64,000 nt of DNA from Syncephalastrum monosporum B8922. Lineage: Eukaryota; Mucoromycota; Mucoromycetes; Mucorales; Syncephalastraceae. The notes under the pieces are model-generated. The model had not been told where the DNA came from and ran no database searches. It worked only from the letters and a program-made list of their open reading frames with translations. The translations under genes and the position numbers were made by a program. The stretch is taken from positions 62,001 to 126,000 of the forward strand of contig JNEN01001222.1 in NCBI GenBank assembly GCA_000697355.1. Reading direction: 5' to 3'. This document shows, piece after piece, positions 12,762 through 23,207 of this stretch. Every line of letters starts with the position of its first letter. Position 1 is the stretch's first letter.

Positions 12762-15700
12762 GTGCCTAAACTTTATCACAGTGGCCAAAACAAAAATCAA
12801 CCGAAATCCAGAAAGCCCCGGAAACAGTCGACGAGTAAAGCTGATGCCACCACACCACCAAGTCAACGCGCCCCTGGTGATAAGAACAATGAAGAGCCAG
12901 CACCAAATTGGGGCAACAATAGGCGCAAAGAGCCTATAAATGGCGCCCAAAATGATCAGTATAGAGACGTTTCTTCCATCATGGAAAAGCTTACAGCGCC
13001 ATCACAATATCACCAAACTCCTGGACAGAACACGACGGATGTTGAAGCGAATTTGTCAGGAAGCAAGCCAAGAGCAACCGGAAAGGAACCCACGTCGGGT
13101 CCCAAGAAGAAAAAGTCAACCAAGCCTCGCAAGGAAGCGATGAACGAACCCAATCAACAGCGCAAAGACCAGCAGCCGCCCATGGCGAGTGCCAAAGGAA
13201 CCCGTTCCAGAAAGAAAAAGGATTGCAACGCGAAAGCAGACGATCTCGCTTTTGGACCCCAATCTAACCGTCCAGAGCCCACTTTCGCCACACCAGAAAG
13301 CGGTGATGAGTGCAAACAGAGTGTGTAAAAGGTGGATAAAGAAGACATGAAGAACTCATGTAAAGCTTTCAATAGTTGATGGCGATCCGCCAGAAACATC
13401 CGTTCCTCAAGAATGTGGCAGCAAAGATACAGACCGCGGAAGTGCCCGGTCTGCCCCGAAGAACGCAACCGACGCCCCTCACCCCGAAAAACCTAAAGGC
13501 GCAGGCTCCAGCCGTAGAGGTAGAAAGCCGACCAAAACAGATGCCAAAGGTGACAAGTCGAAAAGGGAGGCCGCCAGCATCGACACGCCTTTACCTCAAG
13601 AACATAGTGATGTCATTTCAAAACAACAAGCAGCTCAGCCAGCAAACAAGAATGCGATTAACATCGGCGAAGTTCAGAGGGTTGCCTCTGGTGAACAATG
13701 TCCCCAGCCAACCGGTACAGATATGATCGACCCTCCTGTTCCTCTGAATGTGGAAGACACGCCATTGCAAACGACACCTACACAAAATACCAATGCCTGT
13801 AACCAGGAAAAGGCAGCCGACGAAGCGCCACAACCATCCAAGGAAAAAGAGGAAGTTCAAAACGAGACCTTGCAAGACATGGAAACAGCAAAAGATGGCG
13901 AAAGTAAGTCGCGGGGCTATAAAAGATGCTATATTATGTCTAGCTCGTACTTACCTCATATCAGAACCCAAGGAAGTGACGCCGATTAAAGAGAACCCAC
14001 GGCTAGTGAGAACAGTAGCGAGTTTTGCTGTCAAGAAGCGGACTGTTCCGCGCGAAGAGAAAACAGGGCCGGAAAGGCATCGACCCAGGACACTGGAGGA
14101 GATCGTGGGCAACAAAGACCTTATTTCTAGTATGAAGACATGGCTGAAGAGCTGGTAAGTGGCCTTTGAGAAATTGACCATGGTCTTATACACACACGTA
14201 GGTACCGCACCCTCCGTAATGATGGATTTCGGGCTACCAAGGGGGAAAAAAGCATCCTACGCTATCGAGCGGTCCTAATCAGCGGCCCTCCTGGTATTGG
14301 CAAGACGTCTGCTGCGCATCTCCTCGCCAAGGAGGTCAACTTTGAAGTGCTGGAGCTGAACGCAAGTGATGCACGCAGCAAAGGCGTGCTAGAGGTAATG
14401 GAGAAGAAGGAAGGCTCACGAGACGCGTGAGCTAACGATATATTTCAGAAAAAAATCTCGGAAGTTTTTGATAACCGGACCATGACCGACTTCTACAAAC
14501 GTGGCCAGGTAATTCACAGCGACAAAAAGGATGGCAAACTTGGGTATGCTTATATTTTTGGCAGGAGAAGACAAAGACCAAAGGGATGCTACTACTGATG
14601 GACGAGGTGGACGGCATGCACGGTGCGAACGATCGTGGTGGCGCTGCTACTTTGGCAAAGATGATTCAAAAGACCAAGGTGAGCAAAGACAGCTCCCCTG
14701 TGTCTATCCGTTTTGCTGATCATTGTCTCTCAGATCCCTGTTATCTGTATCTGTAACAACCCGTGGTCCAAAGTTGTGCAGCCACTCAAGGGGGTTTGCT
14801 TTGCTGCTAAGTTTACCACGTACGTCCAGCATAACGTGCCCAGGGCTTGTCTGTAATCAGCTACCTATTGGTTAGGTCTACTCCAAAGTACATGGCACCT
14901 TACCTTGTCAATATTGCCCGCCGGTAAGAGATTCAAAGTATACAGGCGACAGAACACCCTCTTAACCTTGTTTATAGAGAAGAGATACGGTTAGCAAGTC
15001 AGGCCATTGACGACCTTGTCAGAGGCACGAAGAGCGACATACGACAGATTCTTAATCTATTGACGACCTTTAAATTACACAACAACTGCGGACCCCTTGG
15101 CCCTCAGGCGGCAAAAGAACTGTAATAATGATCGCTAGAGCGTGTGAAGCGACTTACTCATGCCTCCTTTCTCCAAATCTCTGTAGTATCACTAAGCATG
15201 GAAAAGACATCAGAAAAAGCATCTTTGAAATACCTTCAGCACTCCTTGATAATGGGCATTGGCGGCTTACCAATCTCAACACAAAGTGTAACGTCTACTT
15301 TCAGAACGATACCGTGGCACCCATGATGATTCAGGTAAGGGAGTATTTGATACGGCTGACACAGACATTGATGATCTCTGTTGTCAATTAGGAAAATTAT
15401 GTGAGATACACACCGGGCAAGACCCCCAAAGGTGTGAGTACCGACATTGGCGAGTTGCAGTGTATCGCCGAAGCTGCCGAGTCCATCGCGGACGGCGATA
15501 TCCTGGAAGCTGCGTTGCATGGACCACAGCATGATTATGGTCTCGCACAGGCACACTCCATGCTCTCGTGCGTCCGACCGGCCTACTTCATGCATGGCAC
15601 CAACAAGAAGGACTCGCACGCATTCCCTTCGTGAGTATCTCGATACAACTTTTGTTTTACTTGAGCATTACTGACGCACACATGGCTATAGATATATTAG

Positions 15701-16326
15701 TCATATGCGAAGAGAGGCAAAATCTAAACGTGTCCTCAAGAATCTGAGAGACGTCACGATGCGCGCGGCGGCCCAAAAGGATAGTCCGTTACCTCTACTG
15801 TCTAATCGAAATGATATTCGCCACGACAACGTCCCAGCTCTGAACGGGTTGATTTCACATTATTTCCAAGACAAGGTAATTATAACGGCTCTATTTCTTT
15901 TATTTTTGTGGAAACTTTACTAAGAGCATAAAATAGAGTACACATCAAAAAGTGCTTGATATTATGGAGGACTGTGGTCTTGACAAAACCCATCTCGATG
16001 CGCTTGAACACCTCGTGATTGGTGACAAAAAAATACATGGTCCCCGAGGCGCTGCGACGGCGGGAACCAAAGTATCATTTGGACAAAGGTACACGCATGT
16101 GTGAATTGTAGTAGTAAGACATGGACTCATCCAAAGTTTTAGATATGCTCCGATTGCGAAGAAGAAGAACGTCAGGGAAATTACGAAATATGTCTACACA
16201 AATGATAGTCTGGAGCTAGGCGACTACGATGCCGTTGATTGGGAGGTCGACGGTTCTGATGACGACGACCCGGACGACTTTTGGGACGGACTGGCGGACG
16301 TCGATGAACTGCAGTTGTTCATGTAG
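12762..16326 (+). CDS. RFC1: Replication factor C large subunit (RFC1-like), no BRCT seen
   Basis: Clamp-loader large subunit that, with RFC2-5, opens and loads PCNA on DNA in the nucleus. 14 exons: 12762-13320, 13376-13903, 13965-14154, 14202-14394, 14449-14508, 14565-14678, 14734-14819, 14876-14923, 14978-15121, 15187-15334, 15392-15630, 15692-15875, 15937-16088, 16143-16326; total 942 aa. Residues 1 to about 385 are low-complexity and rich in Lys, Pro, Gln and Ser, with no BRCT fold. The AAA+ core has EEIVGNK, Walker [19 protein letters not shown], Walker [11 protein letters not shown] and sensor-1 VICICNN. The RFC1 C-terminal domain shows [27 protein letters not shown] and PAYFMHG. The tail is acidic. 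The usual W-x-x-KY-x-P box is degenerate ([13 protein letters not shown]). The start is uncertain: 12762 keeps frame, and an out-of-frame ATG lies at 12712. Function is secure; whether it is the only RFC1 in this genome is unknown. Confidence 0.9.
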
Positions 16327-16619
16327 TGGCAGGAAGAAGTTATTCTCCCAAGTCGTCCTGTGATGTGGGAGGCTCCTGATTATACCATCCACGAATAAGT
16401 ATACGCATAATATCAATTGGAATCTACTCAAAAAAAAGCACATTTGAAAGCATTTACAAGTAACAATATCAATAATAACATAATGGTAATCAAAAACAAA
16501 CAGCAATTGTATTAAACAAACGAAACAAAAAGAGACGGTGGTGGTGAGCAAAATGATGCATAATTATATTACAGACGATAAGTATATGTCGAATTATGGA
16601 TCGAAAAGGTCTAGGATGA

Positions 16620-17804
16620 TTAGGATGAGAGAACACGCATGGCCAATTCGAAGCTAAAATAAAGCGAAACAGGGTAAGTATGAGTAAATAAACATGCGAT
16701 CGAAATGCGATCAAGAACTAGTGTAGTGATAAAGGAAAAAGAGAGATCCAAATACATACCCCATAAAAGTAGCAGCGTTCGAGGGAGCGGCACGAAGGAG
16801 GCAAGGGCCGACGCCGCGGAAGAAACCGGCGACGCCTTCAGCGGCCATGGTCTTGCGCACGCAGTCGAGGGTGCTGGTATACTTTCGGTCAGCGCCAAAG
16901 GCATCCGTCTGGAGCTTCGACTTGACAGCGTCCATAGGATAGATGGTGAGCCACATGGCGTAACCTGCGCCAGCGCCGTAGAGACAGACTTCCCACGAGG
17001 GCAGCTCGGCACGCGAAGTCAATTGGTTGCGGGCCATCGACTGGCGCACGAGCCACTCGTACGCAAAGAAATAGGCACCATAACCTTGGAACTCACGGGC
17101 CATGGTGATGGGCTGTCCCTTGTAGATACCGCGCAGGCCGTGTTCGGCATAAATCTTGCGGATGCAGTCAATCGGACCCGAGTAGACCAGCTTGCGCTGG
17201 ACCTGAAGACGGGTACGGATGTGCTCGACCGGGCCAGACACGAATGAGTTGGCAACACCGCTAGCGGCACCGGCCAAATAGAACTGACCGTTCGTCAGAG
17301 GGGCGCCCTTGTTGTCGGCGTTGAACTTGCGTTTCATGTGCTCGACGACGACAAACTGGATCGAGACGCAGGCACCGATACCGACCAGCGGCGTGGCTGT
17401 GCCCTTGTAGAAACCAGCAAAACCTTCCTTCTTGTGTGTCTGACGGACACAGTCCATCATACCGCTGTAGATGGGGTTCGTCGACGACTGCGTCTGCAGG
17501 CGCACCTTGACTGTATCGAAAGGCTATAAACAGTTGTGTCAATACTGATCCCGGATGGTTGCCAAATTAAGGTTCGAATAATAAAGCGAAGAAAAATATA
17601 CCTGACCCACAAGGACCTGCAAGATACCACCAAAGGTACCACTTGCACAGTCCTTCAAAGCCTGGGCGGTGCCTCTGTGGGAATAGACAAGACATAGTCA
17701 ATGCGTGTCCTGCACTTTATCGTGTCGTCGACTGTTACTTACCCGCCTGCAGGCTCGATCGGGGCGGGAGCATCGCTGATCGGAACGACTGTGCCTTTGG
17801 TCAT
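16620..17804 (-). CDS. Mitochondrial carrier, Ymc1/Ymc2-like (SLC25)
   Basis: Inner mitochondrial membrane solute carrier, 310 aa. Exons: 17743-17804, 17602-17674, 16760-17523, 16620-16653. Three tandem repeats carry the signature Px[DE]xx[KR]: PFDTVKVRLQ, PVEHIRTRLQ and PMDAVKSKLQ. The start of repeat 1 (GTFGGILQVLVGQPFDT) and the stretch LVGIGACVSIQFVV resemble fungal Ymc1/Ymc2, with the carnitine/acylcarnitine carrier as second choice. Repeat 3 ends ATFMG/FELAMRVLSS across a late intron, leaving a 34-nt last exon. The start Met (17804) sits just downstream of a CT-rich leader. It is convergent with RFC1, 293 bases between stop codons. Substrate is not decided by sequence alone. Confidence 0.9.
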
Positions 17805-19067
17805 TGCAATCGTCAGGTAAGAAAAGGGAGAGAGGGGAGAGGAAAAGAGGACGGGGCCAAGAAGAGAGAGAGAGAGAGAAAGAAAAAGACAGAGACAATT
17901 GTGGGGTGTGCCTTGACTTTTTTCTTTTCCCAACTGTCACCGAGTAAGCTTGATCCACCGTGCCCGAAAAAAAAAAAAAAAAATTGTAAACCGGAGGGCG
18001 AAATGCAAGCAGCCTGTCAAAATTTTGTCCCGTACTTTTGCTTGACCTATGCATATACGTTGGCTGGTGCTTCATCTTCCTCCAACAACGGGTTTCTGTC
18101 TCGCCAAACAGTTCCCATTGGATCCACTAGATGAAGTTTTTCCGGGTAAGTGACGAAAGCCGACGACATACATTATGTATCACAGAAGAATAGCGAGAAA
18201 AGGATCTCTTGCTGCTCCTGCGCGAGTTTGCAAAGACAGAAAAAGCACTTTTTCACTGCCTAATTTCGAGCGCTGTCCTTGTATGCTATCTGCAGCAAAG
18301 AACTTATCACTTCTATTTTCTCGACCTACAGAGCATACAATATGTATAGGTACTTTATACGCTCCCCTGCGAAAATAACAACAAACGCTATTATCGATGT
18401 CATAAACCGACAACCACAACGACATTGGTAAGTAAAGAACAGCTGACAGTTAAGCTATAGTAAGAAGCGATTTTATAGGACAAAAATAGAGCACTATATG
18501 CATATATTTCGAGAGTGATGAAAACGTGGGAAAAAGCTCATGGCAAGTTTATAGCTGCTTCCATCTGAGTGTTCTCAACACCATCGATCTATGAGAAGTT
18601 ACGGCTGGGCTTCGAAGGACATTTTGAGTGCCTGATAAGATCGCACAAATACCTTAAGTACCTTTCGCTTCATGCAAACCCAGCTATAGTTAACGATTAC
18701 CTTTATGATTGACCGAAAAGTTCCACAATAACAAAGTGACCCGAATCGTCACACTCGGGATGGAGTTGCACGAGAGTCAAGTTGATGATGAAAACGTACT
18801 TTTGCTATATGCGACCGAGGGGCTGTTATATCTTCATTCCGTGACACAAAAAAGTACCATGAATAGGCTTGCCATATTACTTCCAGATGGTTCGTTTATA
18901 AGCAGTAGATCGTTGTCTGCGGTCTACCCATGTATATTTAACTTCAGTCGATTATGTGCAAACAGAAAAGGTAGAAAAAAAGGCAAGGGGGAATGTCGGG
19001 AAGATATGGTATCTATACTGTAGTATATATGCGGATGCATGTGGATGTTAGACGCTTTGGGGGATTT
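17805..19067. other. Intergenic region with CT-rich leader
   Basis: About 1.26 kb upstream of the mitochondrial carrier and downstream of the ZIP gene. It contains the GA/CT tract (17861-17880) and an A-run near 17968. A plus-strand 104-codon ORF (18709-19023) has no recognisable domain and ends in a Lys/Gly-rich tail; I do not accept it as a gene. Confidence 0.4.
17861..17880 (-). promoter_or_regulatory. CT-repeat tract upstream of mitochondrial carrier
   Basis: On the coding strand this is an almost pure CT dinucleotide run 57-76 bases before the start codon, within a longer pyrimidine-rich leader (about 17810-17890). CT-rich stretches near transcription starts are common in well-expressed fungal genes; the role here is inferred from position. 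Confidence 0.45.
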
Positions 19068-20382
19068 TTAGATGGCTTCGAGCACCGAGGTTAAACCCAC
19101 GAGAAAAATGCCCAAGAAGAACCAAAACAATACGTAGCGATGCGTGGTATCTGCCTTGATGGCTTGAGGCAACATGCTCTACATGAATAAACGAGGGGAA
19201 GAGATAAGAAATTTTTTGCGTTTGGTAAGGGAGACACTCCAAAAATTTCTGGTGTCTGGTTTTACCTGCACAGTGATGAGGCACATCATGCCGCTCACGA
19301 GACCAAAGGTGATACCAAAAATGAGGTTTTCCTGGTCGCTGTCGACATTGTGAAGCAAGGCGAGACCAATGACGGCACCCATGGGCTGGGACAGGCCACC
19401 CAAGAGGGCAGCGGTCCAAAAGGCGGTGGTGCGTGAGCGCAAGGCAAAATAGAGAGGCAGCGAGATCATGAAGCCTTCGGTCAGGTTGTGGATGGACATG
19501 GCAGAAGCGATGCTCCAGCCCAGCTGCTCGGACGCTTGGCTGCTGACAAATAAGATCAGACCCTCTATAGACGTCCCAATAGAATCGACAGCACGTCGTA
19601 TTACAAATAAATGGTTTAAGCTCTCATTTACATGTTTGCTATGCTTTTTGACTTACCTGGAAATTTGTGTACCCCAATGGCCACTGCGGTTTGGATGCCA
19701 ATTCGGAGGAAGTCGTGGCCCTCGCCATCATCGTGTTGATGTTTATGCGATACATTCTGCGGTCGGTGTTGCTGCTGCTGCTGCTGCTGTTGTTGTTGTT
19801 GTTCATTAAGGTGCTGGTGAGGAGGGTGAAAGCGAATATGCGCCTCACCGTTGGGAGCGGTGCCGTATTCGACATCGCAATGACGCAACAGAGGCTGGCG
19901 CTCTTGGGTTGCTGACTCCACATCGTCATTTGTCTCTTGGCCAGGGTGATGGGGCGCGCCGCCACAGGCATGGATAGCACTGGGCGCGCACCAGTGAATG
20001 AGGCGCGTCAGCAGTAGGGTGAATAGGCTACCCGCAAAAAAGCAGGCGTAGGTCTTCCAAGCTGAGCCGAGCCGCTCTTGTGACTCTGGCAGCAGGATTG
20101 CTAAGGAGGAGAACAAGAGAACACCGGAAGCCAGTGCCATAGAGGCAGCCAGGAAGGGTTTGTTGTCCAGAATGGAGCCATTGGATTGGGGCCAGAAAGT
20201 GTCAATGAAGACGATGGAAGCTAAGGTAGAAAAAGAGACAGCAATGACGGCAATGACGGAATGAGCATGAGCCTTGGAAGGTGACATGAAGGACGGATCG
20301 TACCTCCGAGAATGCAAGCCAACGAGGAGACAAGGACCAAGAGCCAGCCTTGCGTAGTGCTGCCTTGGGTGAGTATCTGCAT
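19068..20382 (-). CDS. ZIP metal transporter, Zrt3-like (vacuolar zinc)
   Basis: Predicted to move zinc out of the vacuole or another compartment into the cytosol. Exons: 20304-20382, 19657-20220, 19266-19564, 19068-19178; 350 aa. TM1 (WLLVLVSSLACILG) joins ASIVFIDTFW across intron 1. TM2-3 follow (AASMALASGVLLFSSLAILL). A His-rich cytosolic loop carries an 11-Gln run. The core helices hold IGIQTAVAIGVHKFPEG, with the ZIP H-x-x-PEG metal site split by intron 2, and the second site SIHNLTEGF, where Thr replaces the Pro of the common HNxPEG. HKFPEG plus HNxTEG is my basis for the Zrt3-type assignment. The C-terminal TM is FWFFLGIFLVGLTSVLEAI. The start was chosen because TM1 requires exon 1. 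Confidence 0.85.
19767..19802 (-). repeat. CAG/CAA repeat encoding 11 glutamines
   Basis: In-frame run within the His-rich loop of the ZIP transporter: one CAA, six CAG and four CAA codons in mixed blocks. The pure CAG core is 18 bases. It is length-polymorphism-prone and lies in a disordered loop, so variation should be tolerated. Confidence 0.85.
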
Positions 20383-20656
20383 GGGTTTGTGAGTCAAAAG
20401 GAAATGGAAGAAAAGGAAGAAAAAAGACGTAAGGAGGTCTGGTAACCACGAGGGTCCTCATTCACATTGCCATCCTGCTGGTTTGACACTCAGTCGCATC
20501 ATTCCCCAATCATCGAACCATATTCATATCAACCGTGTCATGTCATGTTATGCCAAAGTTAAAACCAAATATGCATGTTCTATTCCATGTCCATCCCGCA
20601 CTTCCTCCTGCCCTCCTCATTCTACCTTGTACCCATATATACTGTATATATATACT

Positions 20657-21540
20657 TTATTCCCGTTTCCGGATATTCTTTTTACCCACTTTGCGTTTCT
20701 TAAAGACAGCGCCGCCTTGGTTGGCGTCCTTGTCTTCTTCATGGTGATGTGTGTCGGTCGGGTACTCCTTTTCCTTGATCTTGAAGTTCCTCAGGTCCTC
20801 CTGATCCTCTGCCTCGGGTTCCTCAAACTCGGGCTTATCGTCGTGGGTCGTGTACTTGCGCTTGTTTGCGGCTGGTGCGTGGTCGTCTTCTGCTTCAGCG
20901 TCCTTTTTCTTGGTCACGACTTCCCACTCGCCTGGGGCTGCGACGGCGGCCGGGACCGCCCATTCCTCGCGTCCCATGAGCTGAGGGCCTTCGTGCTGAT
21001 GCTCGTGTTCGGCGGGCGGGGGCGGGGGCGGCGGTGCAAAGGTGGTGGTCGAACGAGGTGGAGGTAAAGACGACGATGCTTTGGAGGAGGACGAGGGTTC
21101 GGCGGACCGAAGATAGGATGGCCTCGGGTAAGCCGTCTTTGCTGCACCGCCGCTGCTCGGGCTACCGGCGCTGCTGATATCACGGGCGGCGTAGGTTTGT
21201 TCTGCGGCGCGTTCGATACGCGCCAATTCGCGTCGGACACTCTCGGCCTGCTCTTTCTCTTCTTGTCCCCTTTTGTACACACCGCGCAGAAACCGATCGA
21301 CATTGTCCTTGTGTGCTTTGGCATTCTCGTGATTTTGAATGCTCTACTCTCGCTCTCAGTGAGTTCCCATCGTCGGGATTCAATGATCGCCTCATGCCTG
21401 CCTTACCGGTTTGTTGTTGGCAATGAACTTCTTGCAGTATTTACACCAGTGGCGTTGCTGGGACACCCAAAAGTCAGCCCTATGCCACCATCCCACTATT
21501 AGCATAAGGCTTTGTAAGCGCATGGTTGTGTGTCGTACAT
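20657..21540 (-). CDS. WBP4-like U1-type zinc-finger splicing protein
   Basis: Likely spliceosome-associated protein of the WBP4/FBP21 group, 253 aa. Coding exons: 21539-21540 (first two bases of the start codon), 21407-21479, 20657-21343. Exons 2 and 3 together encode a U1-C/matrin-type C2H2 finger at the very N-terminus: ADFWVSQQRHWCKYCKKFI, then NHENAKAHKDN, with Cys, Cys, His and His in the expected spacing. A charged helix (QEEKEQAESVRRELARIER), a Ser/Pro-rich middle with a poly-Pro run, and an acidic then Lys/Arg-rich C-terminus follow. No WW domain is visible. The start is unusual: upstream of the finger the frame has no in-frame ATG in the exon, but a donor two bases into an ATG (GTACGA at 21538) joins the acceptor at 21480 to recreate ATG. 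The summed length is divisible by three. Divergent to the FHA gene, 229 bases apart. Confidence 0.8.
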
Positions 21541-21769
21541 TGTGCGCCACCGATCTGTGTGTCTTGCTGAGCAAAGGTGGAAAGAAGAATGATACGCGGA
21601 GACCCAGTCGTCGAACTTTACTATTTCAAATTTATTTTCGCTTTCTTCCCCACCTTTCAATTTATGCCGCAGAGTACAGACATACACGACGATGGATTGG
21701 GTAACCACTTGTGTGTACATGGGCGTAACAGCGTTTAATTCTGTCTGCATGACATAGTGGCCTAAGACA

Positions 21770-22923
21770 ATGTTGCATCTGTTGACGCAATCGACGGATA
21801 CGACCGAAGTGACCTGTCATACGCCACAGCCCGATCCGTCGAGGACCCACTTGTACCCGAAGCTGATGGGCCACAACTTGGACTACTACATCACCACCGA
21901 GTCGGTCGTACTCGGCCGTGGCTCGCCCCAGGGCAGCGGCAAAGGCCACAAGGTGGACGTCGACTTTGGTGCGACCAAACGCGACATATCACGGCGCCAT
22001 GCTGAGATACGGTACAATGCGCGGCACCGTCGCTGGGAGCTCCGTGTCTATGGCAGGAACGGTGTCAGGGTCAATCACGCCCTCAAGAAACCCAAGTCGG
22101 GGCCTGTCACTCTCTCTACAGGGTACGCACTCGTCAATATGGACAGGACATGGTGCTCGTTCAATGAACGCATGATATCAATGAAAGTGGCATGTTATGT
22201 ATTAGGTCCGTGATTGAGATTGTCGGCAACAAATTCATCTTCATCCTCCCGAGCGGGGTGAGCCCGGACCCGACCTCGCCTGAAAAGACGTTGAAGCAGT
22301 TGGAGCCGGTTCGCCATCGTTCGCTGCAGCGCTCCGAGAGTGCGCAGCTGCTCCGCCAAATCGACCGTGAGGGTGAAATTGAGAAGCTCATTCTGGCTGC
22401 GTTTGGCGACCATGGCAAGCGCAGTACGCGCGATATCATCTCCTTTGCCACGCGAGGTTCTCCGTATGACGAGGTAGAAGCCCTGGGCGACAGAAAAAGC
22501 GGGCCTTTTGACCATGGATCTGTCTTTTTGCTTATGTACTCCATTCTGTCTCCCCCTATCTAGACGTCGGTCCTGCATGCACTGCTGCTCAGTCAAAAGG
22601 TCCAGCTGGTGGATCGTACGCCGTTGCTTGACTTGGAGACAGCCAACGAGGCCGACTGGGTGCTCTGTCCGAGCGAAACCGACCCGGTCCAGTCTTCCCA
22701 AGAGAACGATTCGACCGTCGAAGAGCCGAAGACCTACTTGAGCCACCCGCCGGTCCCGGCCGTGGGCGCCAGCCTTCACGATACTTATCTTCTCCTCACC
22801 CACACCGAACTCTCCCCCGACATGACCACCCGCTCTGGCAAGCGGAGGCGCACTCACCCTGCTTTTATCGACAGGAAAAAGGCACGCACGGCCGTCTATG
22901 ACCTCTTCCTAAAAGGCACATAA
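21770..22923 (+). CDS. FHA-domain protein, Fhl1-like, without forkhead
   Basis: Phosphothreonine-binding FHA protein, probably nuclear, 326 aa. Exons: 21770-22122, 22206-22473, 22564-22923. The FHA fold spans about residues 35-135: ESVVLGRG, then DVDFGATKRDISRRHAEIRY (Arg-Ile/Val strand, SRRHA loop), RWELRVYGRNGVRVN, and after the first intron EIVGNKFIFILP. This resembles the FHA domain of fungal forkhead-like factors such as Fhl1. The remainder has a helical segment (SAQLLRQIDREGEIEKLIL) and an acidic linker, and ends in a basic patch (SGKRRRTHPAFIDRKKART). No winged-helix forkhead follows, so it is not a complete Fhl1. Target genes or partners are unknown. Confidence 0.85.
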
Positions 22924-23039
22924 TAAAACCAGAGCACATGCAGAAGGAATAAGAATGGGCTAAGAGCCCACTGTCATTTGGAAGCACACGATTGGTGCGG
23001 GGGATGAATTGCGGCTGGTAACCAGGATGGTATGGTATA

Positions 23040-23063
23040 CACGCGCCCGCGCGCGCGGGGTGG
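23040..23063. repeat. Alternating CG/GC tract
   Basis: A nearly pure run of alternating C and G (CGCGCCCGCGCGCGCGGGG) between the FHA and clathrin genes, a composition prone to Z-DNA. It sits about 150 bases upstream of the clathrin start codon; a promoter role is only positional inference. Confidence 0.5.
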
Positions 23064-23207
23064 CGGACCCTACTGAGCGGCCCCGTTTGTCGTTACTCTC
23101 GCCTTTTCTTTGTATCCTTCTGTTTCTTTTTCTGGAGCATCATCTCAAAAAGGTCGTCCATCGCATTCTTTTTTTTTGACTGCATCCGCAAGAAGTAGTC
23201 ATCCAAA

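Noticed and set aside
18709..19023. 104-codon plus-strand ORF
   Set aside because: No domain, Lys/Gly-rich tail, AT-rich codon use unlike neighbouring genes, no splice partners.
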